From Fluviicoccus sp. (GTDB taxonomy: Bacteria > Pseudomonadota > Gammaproteobacteria > Pseudomonadales > Moraxellaceae), in contig NZ_JAUSMX010000006.1 of NCBI RefSeq assembly GCF_030646115.1, positions 1 to 64,000 on the forward strand: a DNA stretch of 64,000 nucleotides, read 5' to 3'. The first letter of the stretch is position 1, and the number at the start of each line of letters is the position of its first letter. The translations under genes and the position numbers were made by a program. This document shows positions 53,177 to 62,400 of this stretch, piece after piece. The notes below the pieces were generated by a model. That model searched no databases. It saw nothing but the letters and a program-made list of their open reading frames with translations, and was not told the origin of the DNA.

Positions 53177-55699
53177 GTGAGGCTGCCCGACCGCTTACTG
53201 CACCAATATCCCCGAAGTACAACCGGACTGGTGCTGGCGGGTGTCTGCTTGTCCGCCACCATCGCCGTGGTGCTGGCCTATCAACCGGAAATCGCCCGGC
53301 AACGCCAGCAGGCGGACCAGCACCGGCAAGACCTCGCGGATCAGGTGCGTCATGACCTCTCCTTGCGCTTCGCCACGGTTCATCAGCAGGTCCACAACCT
53401 GGGAGGCTTGGTCGGCAACCAGTTCCCGCAACCGGCGGTGGTCGAAAACACGTTGCTGGCTCTGCTGAAAGCCTCACCGCCCGGCCACATTTACGGTATG
53501 GGTGTCTGGTACCGCCCCGGTGAGGTCCGGGGCTTTCCGGGCGGGCTCTACGGCCCATACGCCTACTACCCTGACAATGCTGAAGCCATCCTGACCCGGG
53601 AGTGGATGACCCCCGCCTACAATTACCCCGCCCGGGCCTGGTATGCCCTGATCGCCTCCGGCCGGGGCGATATCCGCTGCACCGCCCCCTATTGGGACCA
53701 GCATCAGGTGTTCCTCTCCTGCGGCAAATCGTTCCCCCCCGGTGACGCCAACCCGCGCGGCATGGTCAGTGTGGACATGGTGCTGCCGCAACTGAACCTG
53801 ATGCTGAAGCAGCTGGGAACACCGCAGCAGGAAACCCTTTTTCTCACTCATGGCGCGAACCTGCTGGCGCATCCGGACGCCGAGGCGATGGTGCTTGAAG
53901 CCCGCCGCCTCCGTCCCGCTGTCAACAGCCTTTTGGATCTGCCTGCCTCTGCGGCCATGGCGCGACTGCCGTCCACCGGAAACTGGGATGAATACCGTCA
54001 GACACTGGATTACGGCTGGGAACTGCATATCGTCAGCCGGAAATCGTGGCTCAATTCCGGGCTGAACGTACTCTACCAGCGTATCGGGTTCTGGCTGGTG
54101 ATGATCTGGCTGGCCGGAGCACTGATGGATGCCGTCTGGCTCTACACCACCCGTCACATGCGCACCGCACTCAACCGTAATTTGTCCTTGCGCAACGCCC
54201 TCAGCGATGCTGTGCCTTCCGGGGTTTTCCTGTGCGATGAGGAACAACAGATTGTCTGGGCCAATCCCGCCTTTTACCGGCTGGCCGGCGATACGCCGCT
54301 GCCTGCACCGCTGACCGCCCTGACGGATACCGAGGACCACAACAGGATCCGCCAGTTGTGGGAGGCCGCCGCCACGCAGGACACCCCCGCCTCGGGCGAA
54401 TTCCGCCTGGCCCGGGACGCCGACTGCTGGGTGCATTTGCGGCTGGTGCGCGTCAAACCTGATGAAACTCACGGCTCCGGCATGGCCGGCACCATTGATG
54501 ACGTCACCGAGCGCCGCAATACCGAAGAAGCCCTGCGCCTGGCCAAGGATGAAGCGGAAAAGGCCAGCCGCGCCAAAGGCGACTTTCTGGCTACCATGAG
54601 TCATGAAATCCGCACCCCGATGAACGGGGTCATCGGCATGGCCAACCTGCTGCAGGAAAGCGGACTCAACACCGAACAGACCGAATACGCCCGCACCCTG
54701 CAAAGCTCGGCCGGAACGCTGCTGAAAATCATCAACGACATTCTCGACCTGTCCCGCATCGAGGCCGGCAAATTTCCGATTGAGCAGCATCCGTTCCGCT
54801 TGCCGGAACTGGTGGGCGAAGTTTTATCCCTGCTTCAGCCGCTGGCCGCGCAAAAAGACATCGACCTGGACTCCGGGCTGCCCTCCGACCTGCCGCCGGT
54901 GGTCATTGGTGATGCAGACCGCGTCAAGCAGGTGTTGCTGAACCTGATCGGCAACGCCATTAAATTTACCGACTCGGGCAGCGTCACGCTCAGTGTCACG
55001 GTCAGCGAACCGGCCAACCAGCGGGCCTGCCTGAGCTTTCATGTCATCGACACCGGCATCGGCCTGTCGCTGGATCAACAGTCGCGCATCTTCACGCCCT
55101 TCACCCAGGCGGACAGTTCCACCACCCGACGTTATGGCGGCACCGGGCTGGGTCTGGCAATTTGCCGACACCTGATTGCGCTGATGGGCGGGGAAATCCA
55201 TTGCTACAGCGAACCCGGTGAAGGGGCTCACTTCTGGTTTGACCTGGAGTTCCCGCTGCCGCAAACCGGCAGCCCGGCCGCCGGGAACCAGGCCGACGCT
55301 ACGCCACGCGCCTTGCGCGCCAACGCCCGGGTCTTGGTCGTGGAAGACAACCCCGTCAACCTGCAAGTCGTTCTGGCCATGTTGAAGAAGCTGGGCCTGC
55401 ACCCCGAACATGCCGGTAATGGCGAGGATGCCCTGTCCCGTCTTACCCAGGAAAGCGAATGGGACCTGGTGCTGATGGATTGCCAGATGCCGGTGCTGGA
55501 CGGTTTTGACACCACCCGCCGCTGGCGCGCTCTGGAAAGTTCCGCGAGCCGCCCGCGACTGCCGATTGTGGCGCTGACCGCCAACGCCATGCGCGGCGAT
55601 GCTGAACGTTGTCTGGAAGCGGGCATGGATGCCTACCTCAGCAAGCCGCTGACGCTGGCGGCGCTGACGGCCGAACTGGGCCGATGGCTGGCGGCGTAA
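53177..55699 (+). CDS. Hybrid sensor histidine kinase with extracytoplasmic sensor, PAS and receiver
   Basis: An 840-residue membrane kinase. A first helix (about 13-32) and a second (about 295-320) enclose a Cache-like periplasmic sensor of about 260 residues. A PAS-like domain follows (about 335-455). The HisKA domain has [15 protein letters not shown] near 474 with the phospho-accepting histidine. The ATPase keeps LIGNAIKFTDS, DTGIGLS and [14 protein letters not shown] receiver domain near 718 has VVEDNPVN, the aspartate in LMDCQMPVLDG and SKPL. The start is a GTG with a weak GGA site; no ATG lies before the first helix. No response regulator gene is adjacent. Confidence 0.9.
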   Translation: MRLPDRLLHQYPRSTTGLVLAGVCLSATIAVVLAYQPEIARQRQQADQHRQDLADQVRHDLSLRFATVHQQVHNLGGLVGNQFPQPAVVENTLLALLKASPPGHIYGMGVWYRPGEVRGFPGGLYGPYAYYPDNAEAILTREWMTPAYNYPARAWYALIASGRGDIRCTAPYWDQHQVFLSCGKSFPPGDANPRGMVSVDMVLPQLNLMLKQLGTPQQETLFLTHGANLLAHPDAEAMVLEARRLRPAVNSLLDLPASAAMARLPSTGNWDEYRQTLDYGWELHIVSRKSWLNSGLNVLYQRIGFWLVMIWLAGALMDAVWLYTTRHMRTALNRNLSLRNALSDAVPSGVFLCDEEQQIVWANPAFYRLAGDTPLPAPLTALTDTEDHNRIRQLWEAAATQDTPASGEFRLARDADCWVHLRLVRVKPDETHGSGMAGTIDDVTERRNTEEALRLAKDEAEKASRAKGDFLATMSHEIRTPMNGVIGMANLLQESGLNTEQTEYARTLQSSAGTLLKIINDILDLSRIEAGKFPIEQHPFRLPELVGEVLSLLQPLAAQKDIDLDSGLPSDLPPVVIGDADRVKQVLLNLIGNAIKFTDSGSVTLSVTVSEPANQRACLSFHVIDTGIGLSLDQQSRIFTPFTQADSSTTRRYGGTGLGLAICRHLIALMGGEIHCYSEPGEGAHFWFDLEFPLPQTGSPAAGNQADATPRALRANARVLVVEDNPVNLQVVLAMLKKLGLHPEHAGNGEDALSRLTQESEWDLVLMDCQMPVLDGFDTTRRWRALESSASRPRLPIVALTANAMRGDAERCLEAGMDAYLSKPLTLAALTAELGRWLAA

Positions 55700-55710
55700 C
55701 CTGACCCGCA

Positions 55711-55744
55711 ACAAAAACGCCGTCACAAAGGACAGCGTTTTTGT
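55711..55744. terminator. Bidirectional terminator between the kinase and amtB
   Basis: ACAAAAACGC (55711-55720) and GCGTTTTTGT (55735-55744) pair perfectly, giving T runs on both strands. It lies between the convergent stop codons. Confidence 0.8.
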
Positions 55745-55760
55745 CAACACAACCAGCGGA

Positions 55761-57071
55761 TCAGTTGAGGTCGTAACCCCGCTCTTCATGCAGCACCAGA
55801 TCCAACCCTTCGCGTTCCTCATCCAGGCTGACCCGCAAGCCACCGGTCATGATGCCGGTCACTTTCAGCAGTCCCCAGGTCAACGCCGCCGAATACAGGC
55901 CGATCACGACAATACCAGCCAGTTGTATGCCCAACTGGCTGCCGATGCTGTCATGCCCGGCGGCAAAACCCTGGCCCGAAAAAACGCCCAGCGCCGGACT
56001 GCAGAAAATGCCCGCCAGAAAGGTGCCGAGAATGCCGCCGACACCGTGCACCGGAAATACATCCAGCGAGTCGTCGATTTTCAGCGTCTTCTTGATCAGC
56101 TGGGTCATGAAGAAGCAGACCACGCCCGCCAGCAGGCCGATCACCAGTGCGCCGCCTGGACCCACCACCCCTGCCGCACCGGTAATGGTGCCCAGACCGG
56201 CCACCATGCCGGTGACGATACCCAGCACTGACGGCTTGCCGAACTTGATCCATTCACAGGCCATCCAGGTCAGCGCCCCGGCAGAGGCGGCAATGTGCGT
56301 CACCATCAGCGCCATGCCCGCCGCACCGTTGGCTGCCAGCGCCGAACCGGCATTGAAGCCGTACCAGCCGACCCACAGCATCCCGGCGCCGGTAACCGTC
56401 ATGGTCAGGTTGTGCGGCGGCATGGCGATCTTGCCAAAGCCATTGCGCGGGCCCAGCACCAGCGCCGCCACCAGCGCGCTGACACCGGCCGTGATATGAA
56501 CCACCGTTCCGCCCGCAAAATCGATCAGGCCGCGCTGGAAAAACCAGCCGCCACCCCAGACCCAATGCGCCACCGGCACATAGACAGCCACCGTCCAGAG
56601 CAGGCTGAAAACCAGCATGGCACCGAATTTCATGCGCTCGGCGAAAGCACCGATGATCAACGCCGGAGTAATGATGGCAAACGTCATCTGGAACGCCGCA
56701 AACACGACCTCCGGAATATCGCCGGTCATCGATTCCTTGTTCATGCCGTCCAGCATCAGCCGCGACAAGCCACCGATCCAGTCATTGGCGCTGCCGCCGG
56801 AGGTAAACGCCAGGGAATAGAGCCCGATCATCCATAACAGGCTGACCGACGCGGCGATGGCGAAGCAGGCCATCAAAATGGAAAGCACGTTCTTGGTGCG
56901 CACCAGGCCACCATAAAACAGCGCCAGTCCGGGCAGGGTCATGAACAGAACCAGCGCGGTGGCGGTAAGTATCCAGGCCGTATTGCCGCTATTCACGGCA
57001 GGAGCGGCATCAGCAAGGGCGGCCGGCGACAGCAACAGCAGCGCCGGGCCCAGCAGGCGACGAGGCAGCAT
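55761..57071 (-). CDS. amtB: Ammonium transporter
   Basis: Imports ammonium across the inner membrane and is gated by the PII protein GlnK. It has 436 residues, with a signal-peptide-like N terminus (LLGPALLLLSPAALA) and about 11 membrane helices. The conserved pore histidines appear in DFAGGTVVHITAG and in FPVHGVGG. GGLVRTKNVLS and GAFAERMKF are family signatures. The C-terminal tail HEERGYDLN is the conserved ending that contacts GlnK. GGGAGAG precedes the ATG, 15 bp after the glnK stop, so the two form an operon. Confidence 0.97.
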   Translation of the reverse strand: MLPRRLLGPALLLLSPAALADAAPAVNSGNTAWILTATALVLFMTLPGLALFYGGLVRTKNVLSILMACFAIAASVSLLWMIGLYSLAFTSGGSANDWIGGLSRLMLDGMNKESMTGDIPEVVFAAFQMTFAIITPALIIGAFAERMKFGAMLVFSLLWTVAVYVPVAHWVWGGGWFFQRGLIDFAGGTVVHITAGVSALVAALVLGPRNGFGKIAMPPHNLTMTVTGAGMLWVGWYGFNAGSALAANGAAGMALMVTHIAASAGALTWMACEWIKFGKPSVLGIVTGMVAGLGTITGAAGVVGPGGALVIGLLAGVVCFFMTQLIKKTLKIDDSLDVFPVHGVGGILGTFLAGIFCSPALGVFSGQGFAAGHDSIGSQLGIQLAGIVVIGLYSAALTWGLLKVTGIMTGGLRVSLDEEREGLDLVLHEERGYDLN

Positions 57072-57086
57072 CGTCTACTCTCCCGA

Positions 57087-57593
<507 letters not shown>

Positions 57594-57628
57594 CTAGACT
57601 GCCCGCCACAATTTTCAGGGACGCCTTC

Positions 57629-59536
57629 ATGACACCTATGCTCAATGCCGCTTGGTTAGACGCCATGCTGGAAGCCGAACGCCACGACGAAGCGCTGGAC
57701 CTGCTTAACGCCGCCCTGGAAGCACAACCCGATAACGCCCGGCTCTATGCCCTGCGCGGCGACTTCTGGGCTAGCGCCTGGCATCACCGTGAAGCGGCCG
57801 AGGACTGGGAAACCGCACTCTCCCTCGATCCGTCTTTGCATGAGGTGCAACTGCAACTGGCGCTGCTGGAAATAACACGCCCCTACCGGCTGGCCGACGG
57901 TGGCAATGATGACGGGTTTGAGGATGATGACGGGCTGCCGGACGAGGATGTGTGGCCTGACGAAGAGGAAAATGAAGCGCAAGTGCAGCGCATGCTGCAG
58001 GAAGCACTGGAGGCCGGAACCGGGGGTGCGGCCTTGCTGACCGGTGACGAAACCGCCCTCGACGGCGGGGACTGGCCGGGTGAGGATGACAGCGACTTTT
58101 TTGAATTCCGCAGTGAAGACAGCCTGCGCGCTCAAGGCCTGACCCGCTTGCAGAAACTGGCCGACAACAGCCTGCTCAGCGAAGCCCAACTCCTGCATGC
58201 GGTGACAGCGCTCAGCGAAACCGCCTGGCTGCCCTGGCACGCCCTGGATCTGGTGCAGCGGGGACTGACCGCCAACCCGGCCTCCCCGGCCCTGCAGCGC
58301 GCCCGGGTAGCGCTGTGGATCAGCCTGGCTACCGACCTGGGTGACGCGGGCGAGGATGTGCCTGTGGGCTACTCCGCCGACCTGACCGGCAACCTCTACC
58401 ATCCGGTCAGCGCCGCCACCGCCCTGCAATATGGCGACGGCCTGCCTGCGGAGGCCTGGGATGCCGATCTTTACGAGCGCCGGGCGCAGCTGCATCGTCT
58501 GCTCGGCGACCACGCCGCCGCCGCGGAGGACTTCAATCATGCCGCCCGCTGGGTGGAAAGCCTGGCCGGCTGCACTGACAGCGAAGACGGAGACGCCGTT
58601 GGCAGCCGTCTGCAGCAGTTACAGGCTGAAATTGCGGTCTGTCAGGGCGGTGACAGCGCCTTGATTGCCGCACGGCAGCAACACATGCAGGATACGCTGG
58701 CCAAATTGGCCGACATGCAGCAGTCGCTGGGCGTCGCGGCAGATCAGCCGCAGGACGGGGACGAGAACGTCATGTTGGATGAAGCCCGTGACGCCGCTCT
58801 CGACTACATCGACACCATTGGCCACGATCCGCTGCAGGATGCCGACTATGTCACTGAAGTCCTGGCGCAAATTCCGGGTATTGCGGACGCCATCCTGCAA
58901 ACGCTGGAAAACGAGCCTTATGATTTCCGGAACCTCACCGAACGGGAGCTGTTTGAGCGGGTGGGCGACGCCGACGCCCAGTTGTACGTCGCGGAACGGG
59001 CCGCCTTTGTCCGTCAGGGTTTTGCCACCATCGGCTGGATGGAACTGCAATCATTGAGCCGCCGCATCGGCAAGCCGGCCGTTCTGGATCTGCTGCTGTC
59101 GCCGGACCAGACCACCGCCGGGCTTTGCTTTGTGCTGGGAGGCGTCCCTACCCGGGAAGTGCATACCGTTTTTGCAGACAGTGGCAGCCTGTCACATGCC
59201 ACCCTGCGCGGCCGCAGCGCCGGTTGGACACCCGCCCCCTTCCGGCAGGCGCACCTGCCGCCCGAAACCCCGCTGGAGCTGCTGCTGCGCCTGCATGACA
59301 GCGCCGTCAGCCTGCACATCGCCGAGAGCGGCGAGCAGCCGGTGCTGCTGCACCCGTCACGCCTGCCGGAACAGTTCGACCAGCTGCGGCAGCAGCGCCA
59401 CGAGGCGCGCCTGGCGCAGGGCTTTCATGACGCCGAGGTGCGGGGATACAGCGGGGAACATTACCGGGCCGGCGGGCAAGCGCTGCGTGAGGCGCTGGCG
59501 GCGCATCTGGCGCGCTTGCGCCCGCGCACTCACTAA
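57629..59536 (+). CDS. Acidic TPR-containing protein, function unknown
   Basis: A 635-residue cytoplasmic protein. The N terminus (about 10-75) contains two TPR-like repeats (EALDLLNAALEAQPDNARLY and EAAEDWETALSLDPSLHE). A highly acidic linker near residue 95 (GFEDDDGLPDEDVWPDEEEN) follows, then further helical repeats (about 180-330). The C-terminal third (about 500-620) contains a different, unrecognised domain with LCFVLGGVPTREVHTVFADS and LHIAESGEQPVLLHPSRLPE. CAGGG eight bases before the ATG at 57629 sets the start. It faces the methyltransferase gene tail to tail with 5 bp between them. No function is claimed. Confidence 0.75.
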   Translation: MTPMLNAAWLDAMLEAERHDEALDLLNAALEAQPDNARLYALRGDFWASAWHHREAAEDWETALSLDPSLHEVQLQLALLEITRPYRLADGGNDDGFEDDDGLPDEDVWPDEEENEAQVQRMLQEALEAGTGGAALLTGDETALDGGDWPGEDDSDFFEFRSEDSLRAQGLTRLQKLADNSLLSEAQLLHAVTALSETAWLPWHALDLVQRGLTANPASPALQRARVALWISLATDLGDAGEDVPVGYSADLTGNLYHPVSAATALQYGDGLPAEAWDADLYERRAQLHRLLGDHAAAAEDFNHAARWVESLAGCTDSEDGDAVGSRLQQLQAEIAVCQGGDSALIAARQQHMQDTLAKLADMQQSLGVAADQPQDGDENVMLDEARDAALDYIDTIGHDPLQDADYVTEVLAQIPGIADAILQTLENEPYDFRNLTERELFERVGDADAQLYVAERAAFVRQGFATIGWMELQSLSRRIGKPAVLDLLLSPDQTTAGLCFVLGGVPTREVHTVFADSGSLSHATLRGRSAGWTPAPFRQAHLPPETPLELLLRLHDSAVSLHIAESGEQPVLLHPSRLPEQFDQLRQQRHEARLAQGFHDAEVRGYSGEHYRAGGQALREALAAHLARLRPRTH

Positions 59537-59541
59537 AGCCG

Positions 59542-60195
59542 CTAGCGGGATGCGTAAAACCGGACCGTGCGGAATTCGTCGAATTCATCCAGGTCCGGCC
59601 AAGTGGTGGCGGCGGCTTCTGCCTCACTGTTGAAGGCGGGATGGTCGAAGTCCCTGACCCGTGAGTCCGCCACCAGCACCCGGTCCGCCCTGCTCAGGAA
59701 CTCATCCAGAAAAAAACGGTTACTGCGGTCATAAAGCACGTCGGCAGCCAGCAGCACATCCACGCGTTCGTCCAGAGCAAAAAAATCTTCCAGATAAGTC
59801 AGCCTGACACCGTTGAGCCCGGCGTTGGCACGGCAGGCCGCCAACGCCAGCGGATCGATGTCACAGGCAATGACTTCTGACGCTCCCGCCAGCACCGCCG
59901 CTAGCGCCACCACCCCGGAGCCCGCCCCAAAGTCCAGCACCCGCTTGCCGCGCACGGTTTCCGGATGATCCAGCAGCCGGCGCGCCATGGCCAGGCCCGA
60001 CGCCCAGCAAAAGATCCAGTACGCCGGTTCACGCCAGATTGCCTGCATCTCATCACTGGACATCGGCGTCCGCGGAAAATCCGGACTCAGCAGCCACAGG
60101 CGGACTTCTGGCAATCCGGGAGCGGTCTGGGCTTGCAGACGGGCGGAAGGCAGGGTCTGGCGCAGGCGTAATTCCAGTTCGGCAGGAAAGTTCAT
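59542..60195 (-). CDS. Class I SAM-dependent methyltransferase (METTL16/20-type fold)
   Basis: A 217-residue methyltransferase. The SAM-binding motif I is VLDFGAGSGVVALAA near residue 85, followed by the acidic motif II ACDIDPLALAACRANAGLNG and motif IV LLAADVLYD. The pattern DIDPLA...NAGLNG and ADVLYD resembles protein lysine methyltransferases of the ETF-beta (METTL20) group or nicotinamide N-methyltransferase-like proteins. The substrate is therefore probably a protein or a small molecule, and I cannot choose between them. It lies 51 bp upstream of (before) the TonB receptor stop on the same strand, possibly read as its downstream partner. Confidence 0.8.
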   Translation of the reverse strand: MNFPAELELRLRQTLPSARLQAQTAPGLPEVRLWLLSPDFPRTPMSSDEMQAIWREPAYWIFCWASGLAMARRLLDHPETVRGKRVLDFGAGSGVVALAAVLAGASEVIACDIDPLALAACRANAGLNGVRLTYLEDFFALDERVDVLLAADVLYDRSNRFFLDEFLSRADRVLVADSRVRDFDHPAFNSEAEAAATTWPDLDEFDEFRTVRFYASR

Positions 60196-60246
60196 TGGCG
60201 GGTCCGGGGCGGGAAAAATACATTTTAAACCGGAACGGCCCTGCCG

Positions 60247-62400
60247 TTACCAGTTCCACTCACCGCCCAGCCGGGCGTTGACGCCTTCATCCGGGTTGCC
60301 GCCTTCAGCATTAAAGAGGGAAGGAACAATATTGCGCCGATCCAACAGGTTGCGGACATCCAGCCACAGACGCTGCCGCCCCTGACGATGCTCCAGATGC
60401 AGGTCCGCCCGCCAGTAATCGGGGGCGGACACCACCGGCAGCTGCGCCAGATGGTCGGTCGTAGTGCGGTCCAGCTGGCCGCGCAGATTCAGCCACAGGC
60501 TCAGGCCGCCGTCCCACTCACGCCCCGCACCCAGATTCAGGATGTTCTGCGGAAAGGCTGAATAATCATCACCGCTGTTGGTGTTGCGGCTGCGGGTATG
60601 GGACAGGTTGCCGCTGTACAGCCACCCGGCGCGGCGGAAACTATGACTCAACTCCACTCCCCACGCTTCATTGCCACCGGTATTCTGGTACTGGCTGACC
60701 GTCTGGTTGACCGGATTCAGGACAATGCCGTCAACCCACTGGCTGTGGAACAGCGTCAGCTCACTGTCCTGCGCCATGCGGTAATGTTGCAGGATCAACT
60801 CCAGGGTGCGGATGGTTTCCGGCCGGATTTCAGGATTGGCCATCTGCTGCGAGCCCGGGCCGGAGCCATAGCGCTCGGCGGCGCTCGGAGCGCGGAACGC
60901 CTCGTTGTACAACAGCTTGCCCGACCAGTGCTCCCCCCCCTGATACACCAGCCCCAGTCGTGGCGAGGTGGCCGTTCCCACGTCCGAATACTGGTCCAGA
61001 CGCCAGCCGTACACCGCGCTGAGCCGGTCATTGAGCAGACTGCGCGCCTGGAACGTCAGGTAATCAATGCTGCGGCCGACGTTGCCGAACGGGGTATCAA
61101 TATCCACATAGACCTGACCGTTAACGCCGATGCGGCGCACATCGGCTTTGCCAACCGCCAGCGTGTCGCGGCCAACGCCGATCGCCCATTGTGTGCGGAT
61201 ACGGCGGTCTTCATTGGTCAACTTCACCGAAACGCCGGTGCGGCTGTCCCGGGTAAACTGGTAAATGGTGTGAGGGCAGAAAACCGGTAAGGCATTGGCC
61301 TGGGACAGGCTGGTGCGGCAAGGCAAAACACCGCTGTCGGTCGTCGGGAACGTGGTGGGGTAAGCGCTGAAATCGAAGGCCCAGGTCTGTTCCGCCTGCC
61401 ACCGCCAGATATCCAGCGTCAGCGCCAGATCATTGTCCAGGAGTCGCTCGTATTTGAGACCCAGCAAGCCAAAGGAGGATTCTTGGGAGCCGGTGTCGCG
61501 GTCGGCGGCCAGGCTCAGACTCTGCAGGACCATCTTGCGGCGCAGGGGCGGATAGAACTGGACGCCCACTCCCGGAAAGTCTTCACTGCGGTATTCATCG
61601 GCATAAAGCTTCAACTGAAGCAGCCCCGAGGACGCTTCGCGATTACCCAGATCCAGATGCACAAAACCGGCCTTGTCATTCTCCCGGTACTGCCGCTCGC
61701 TGGTCGCGGGCGCACCGGTGGCCGGATCATGATAGCCATACGCCAGGTCACGATCGCCATGACGGGTCAGGGCAGCCCCCAGCCTGACGCTTCCGCCGTC
61801 AAATTCGTCAACCTGCCGCAACGATACGGCGGCATCGCCGTAGCTGCCGCCCTGCACCCGCACCCTTGATCCTGTTTCCCCATCGCGGCGGGTCGTCAGC
61901 GCCAGCACGCCGTGAAAGGCGTCGCTGCCATAAAGCGTGCTGCCGGGGCCGCGAATCATCTGGATGCCGCCCAGCAGGTCGGGGGACAGATAGGGTAGGT
62001 CGTAAGCACTGGTGGCATAACTGAAGTTGTTGAGCGGAATACCGTCCAGCAGGATGGCCATGCCGCGCACGGAAATTTCATTGGCATAACCGCGCACCGC
62101 CACCATCCGCGCCGAGTTCAGCGAAGAATAGACCGCCACTGACGGAATCTGCTCCAGCGCCTCCTCCACCGAGCGGGCTGCGCGGCGCTCCCAGTCGGCC
62201 GGACGCAACACTGAAATGGATGCCGCTGTGGTTGCAATGTTGCTCTCGAAGGGAGACGCCACCGACACCTGCAACTCCATCAGCGATTCCAGCGACAGGT
62301 CAAACACCGAGTCCTGCCCGCCAGCGGCCGGCGCGCTCAGGGCCAGGCCCGCCAGGCACAGCCAAGGCGGACTCCGGCGCACCGGGGGCCGACCGGTCAT
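60247..62400 (-). CDS. TonB-dependent outer-membrane receptor
   Basis: A 717-residue receptor. It has a signal peptide (core [15 protein letters not shown]), then the segment [20 protein letters not shown], which marks the receptor group that begins DLSLEELM. The plug domain follows ([52 protein letters not shown]), then a 22-strand-type barrel ending RLGGEWNW with a terminal aromatic residue. The start at 62400 overlaps the stop codon of the upstream kinase as ATGA, so the two proteins are made together. The ligand is unknown; no siderophore or cobalamin genes are nearby. Confidence 0.93.
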   Translation of the reverse strand: MTGRPPVRRSPPWLCLAGLALSAPAAGGQDSVFDLSLESLMELQVSVASPFESNIATTAASISVLRPADWERRAARSVEEALEQIPSVAVYSSLNSARMVAVRGYANEISVRGMAILLDGIPLNNFSYATSAYDLPYLSPDLLGGIQMIRGPGSTLYGSDAFHGVLALTTRRDGETGSRVRVQGGSYGDAAVSLRQVDEFDGGSVRLGAALTRHGDRDLAYGYHDPATGAPATSERQYRENDKAGFVHLDLGNREASSGLLQLKLYADEYRSEDFPGVGVQFYPPLRRKMVLQSLSLAADRDTGSQESSFGLLGLKYERLLDNDLALTLDIWRWQAEQTWAFDFSAYPTTFPTTDSGVLPCRTSLSQANALPVFCPHTIYQFTRDSRTGVSVKLTNEDRRIRTQWAIGVGRDTLAVGKADVRRIGVNGQVYVDIDTPFGNVGRSIDYLTFQARSLLNDRLSAVYGWRLDQYSDVGTATSPRLGLVYQGGEHWSGKLLYNEAFRAPSAAERYGSGPGSQQMANPEIRPETIRTLELILQHYRMAQDSELTLFHSQWVDGIVLNPVNQTVSQYQNTGGNEAWGVELSHSFRRAGWLYSGNLSHTRSRNTNSGDDYSAFPQNILNLGAGREWDGGLSLWLNLRGQLDRTTTDHLAQLPVVSAPDYWRADLHLEHRQGRQRLWLDVRNLLDRRNIVPSLFNAEGGNPDEGVNARLGGEWNW

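Noticed and set aside
53474-54790. 438-codon minus-strand frame opposite the hybrid kinase
   Set aside because: Shadow of the sensor, PAS and HisKA coding region, with no family resemblance.
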